A program made the position numbers and the translations under genes. The notes under the pieces were generated by a model. The model saw nothing but the letters and a program-made list of their open reading frames with translations. It did not search any database and was not told the origin of the DNA. Shown one piece after another: positions 5,667 to 5,713 of a stretch of DNA of 5,713 nt. The stretch's first letter is position 1. Every line of letters starts with the position of its first letter. The DNA comes from Methanosarcinaceae archaeon (lineage in GTDB: Archaea; Halobacteriota; Methanosarcinia; Methanosarcinales; Methanosarcinaceae): the NCBI GenBank assembly GCA_030596385.1, contig JAUVKD010000079.1, forward strand, positions 1 to 5,713, given 5' to 3'.

Positions 5667-5713
5667 ATCAGTTCCTCGTACAGTTCCCGTAGCTCATGAA
5701 CAATCCCATCCCA
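5663..5713 (-). CDS. C-terminal end of an upstream protein, probably a glycosyltransferase (partial)
   Basis: From the window edge, 16 codons in one frame read WDGIVHELRELYEELI and then TGA (5665-5663). The stop overlaps the ATG of the GT4 gene as ATGA, the classic coupled junction, and the reading frame also carries that gene's ribosome binding site. The pattern Trp-Asp-x-Ile/Val followed by an acidic amphipathic helix ending in LYEEL is typical of the last helix of family 4 glycosyltransferases. With so few residues the family is only a suggestion; that a coding gene ends here is much more secure. Confidence 0.6.
   Translation of the reverse strand, partial: WDGIVHELRELYEELI

Noticed and set aside
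5253..5699. + strand open frame (148 codons) opposite the GT4 gene
   Set aside because: It is antisense to the GT4 acceptor domain; its His/Pro/Arg-rich translation looks like a shadow frame.

Overview
The window is part of a surface-polysaccharide (glycan) biosynthesis and export operon. All real genes are on the minus strand and transcription runs from position 5713 towards position 1. The organism is most likely an archaeon, perhaps a Methanosarcinales-type methanogen or relative. The grounds are short-form RmlA (236 aa), a short RmlC-like cupin, GGTG-type ribosome binding sites, a TTG start and heavy use of AGG/AGA and ATA codons. This is inference; no taxonomic marker gene is present.

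Layout in transcription order: the last 16 codons of an upstream protein, probably another glycosyltransferase (5713-5663); a GT4 glycosyltransferase (5666-4566); a GT2 glycosyltransferase (4573-3590); an RmlC-like cupin epimerase (3534-3058); rfbB, dTDP-glucose 4,6-dehydratase (3042-2086); rfbD, dTDP-4-dehydrorhamnose reductase with an unusual C-terminal extension (2113-1121); rfbA, glucose-1-phosphate thymidylyltransferase (1001-291); and the N-terminal 92 residues of a Wzm/TagG-type ABC-2 polysaccharide export permease (278-1, cut by the window edge). Most junctions overlap or are 15 bases or less. The exceptions are 55 bases before rfbC and 119 bases between rfbD and rfbA.

Together the genes would make dTDP-L-rhamnose, or a related dTDP-6-deoxyhexose, from glucose-1-phosphate. 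The sugar would be transferred with other sugars onto a lipid-linked glycan by the GT2 and GT4 enzymes, and the product exported by an ABC transporter whose ATPase (Wzt) is expected just beyond the left edge.

Most of the window is a conventional cassette. The unusual part is the rfbD-rfbA junction (about 1028-1347). There RfbD runs about 65 residues past its normal end into a segment resembling the helix-turn-helix of UPF0175-type antitoxins. After the stop the frame stays open for 30 codons and crosses three 10-base direct repeats. This looks like the scar of an insertion or gene fusion. The RmlC-like protein also lacks some residues that classical RmlC uses for catalysis. No RNA gene, CRISPR array, insertion sequence or gene-free stretch over 300 bases was seen.
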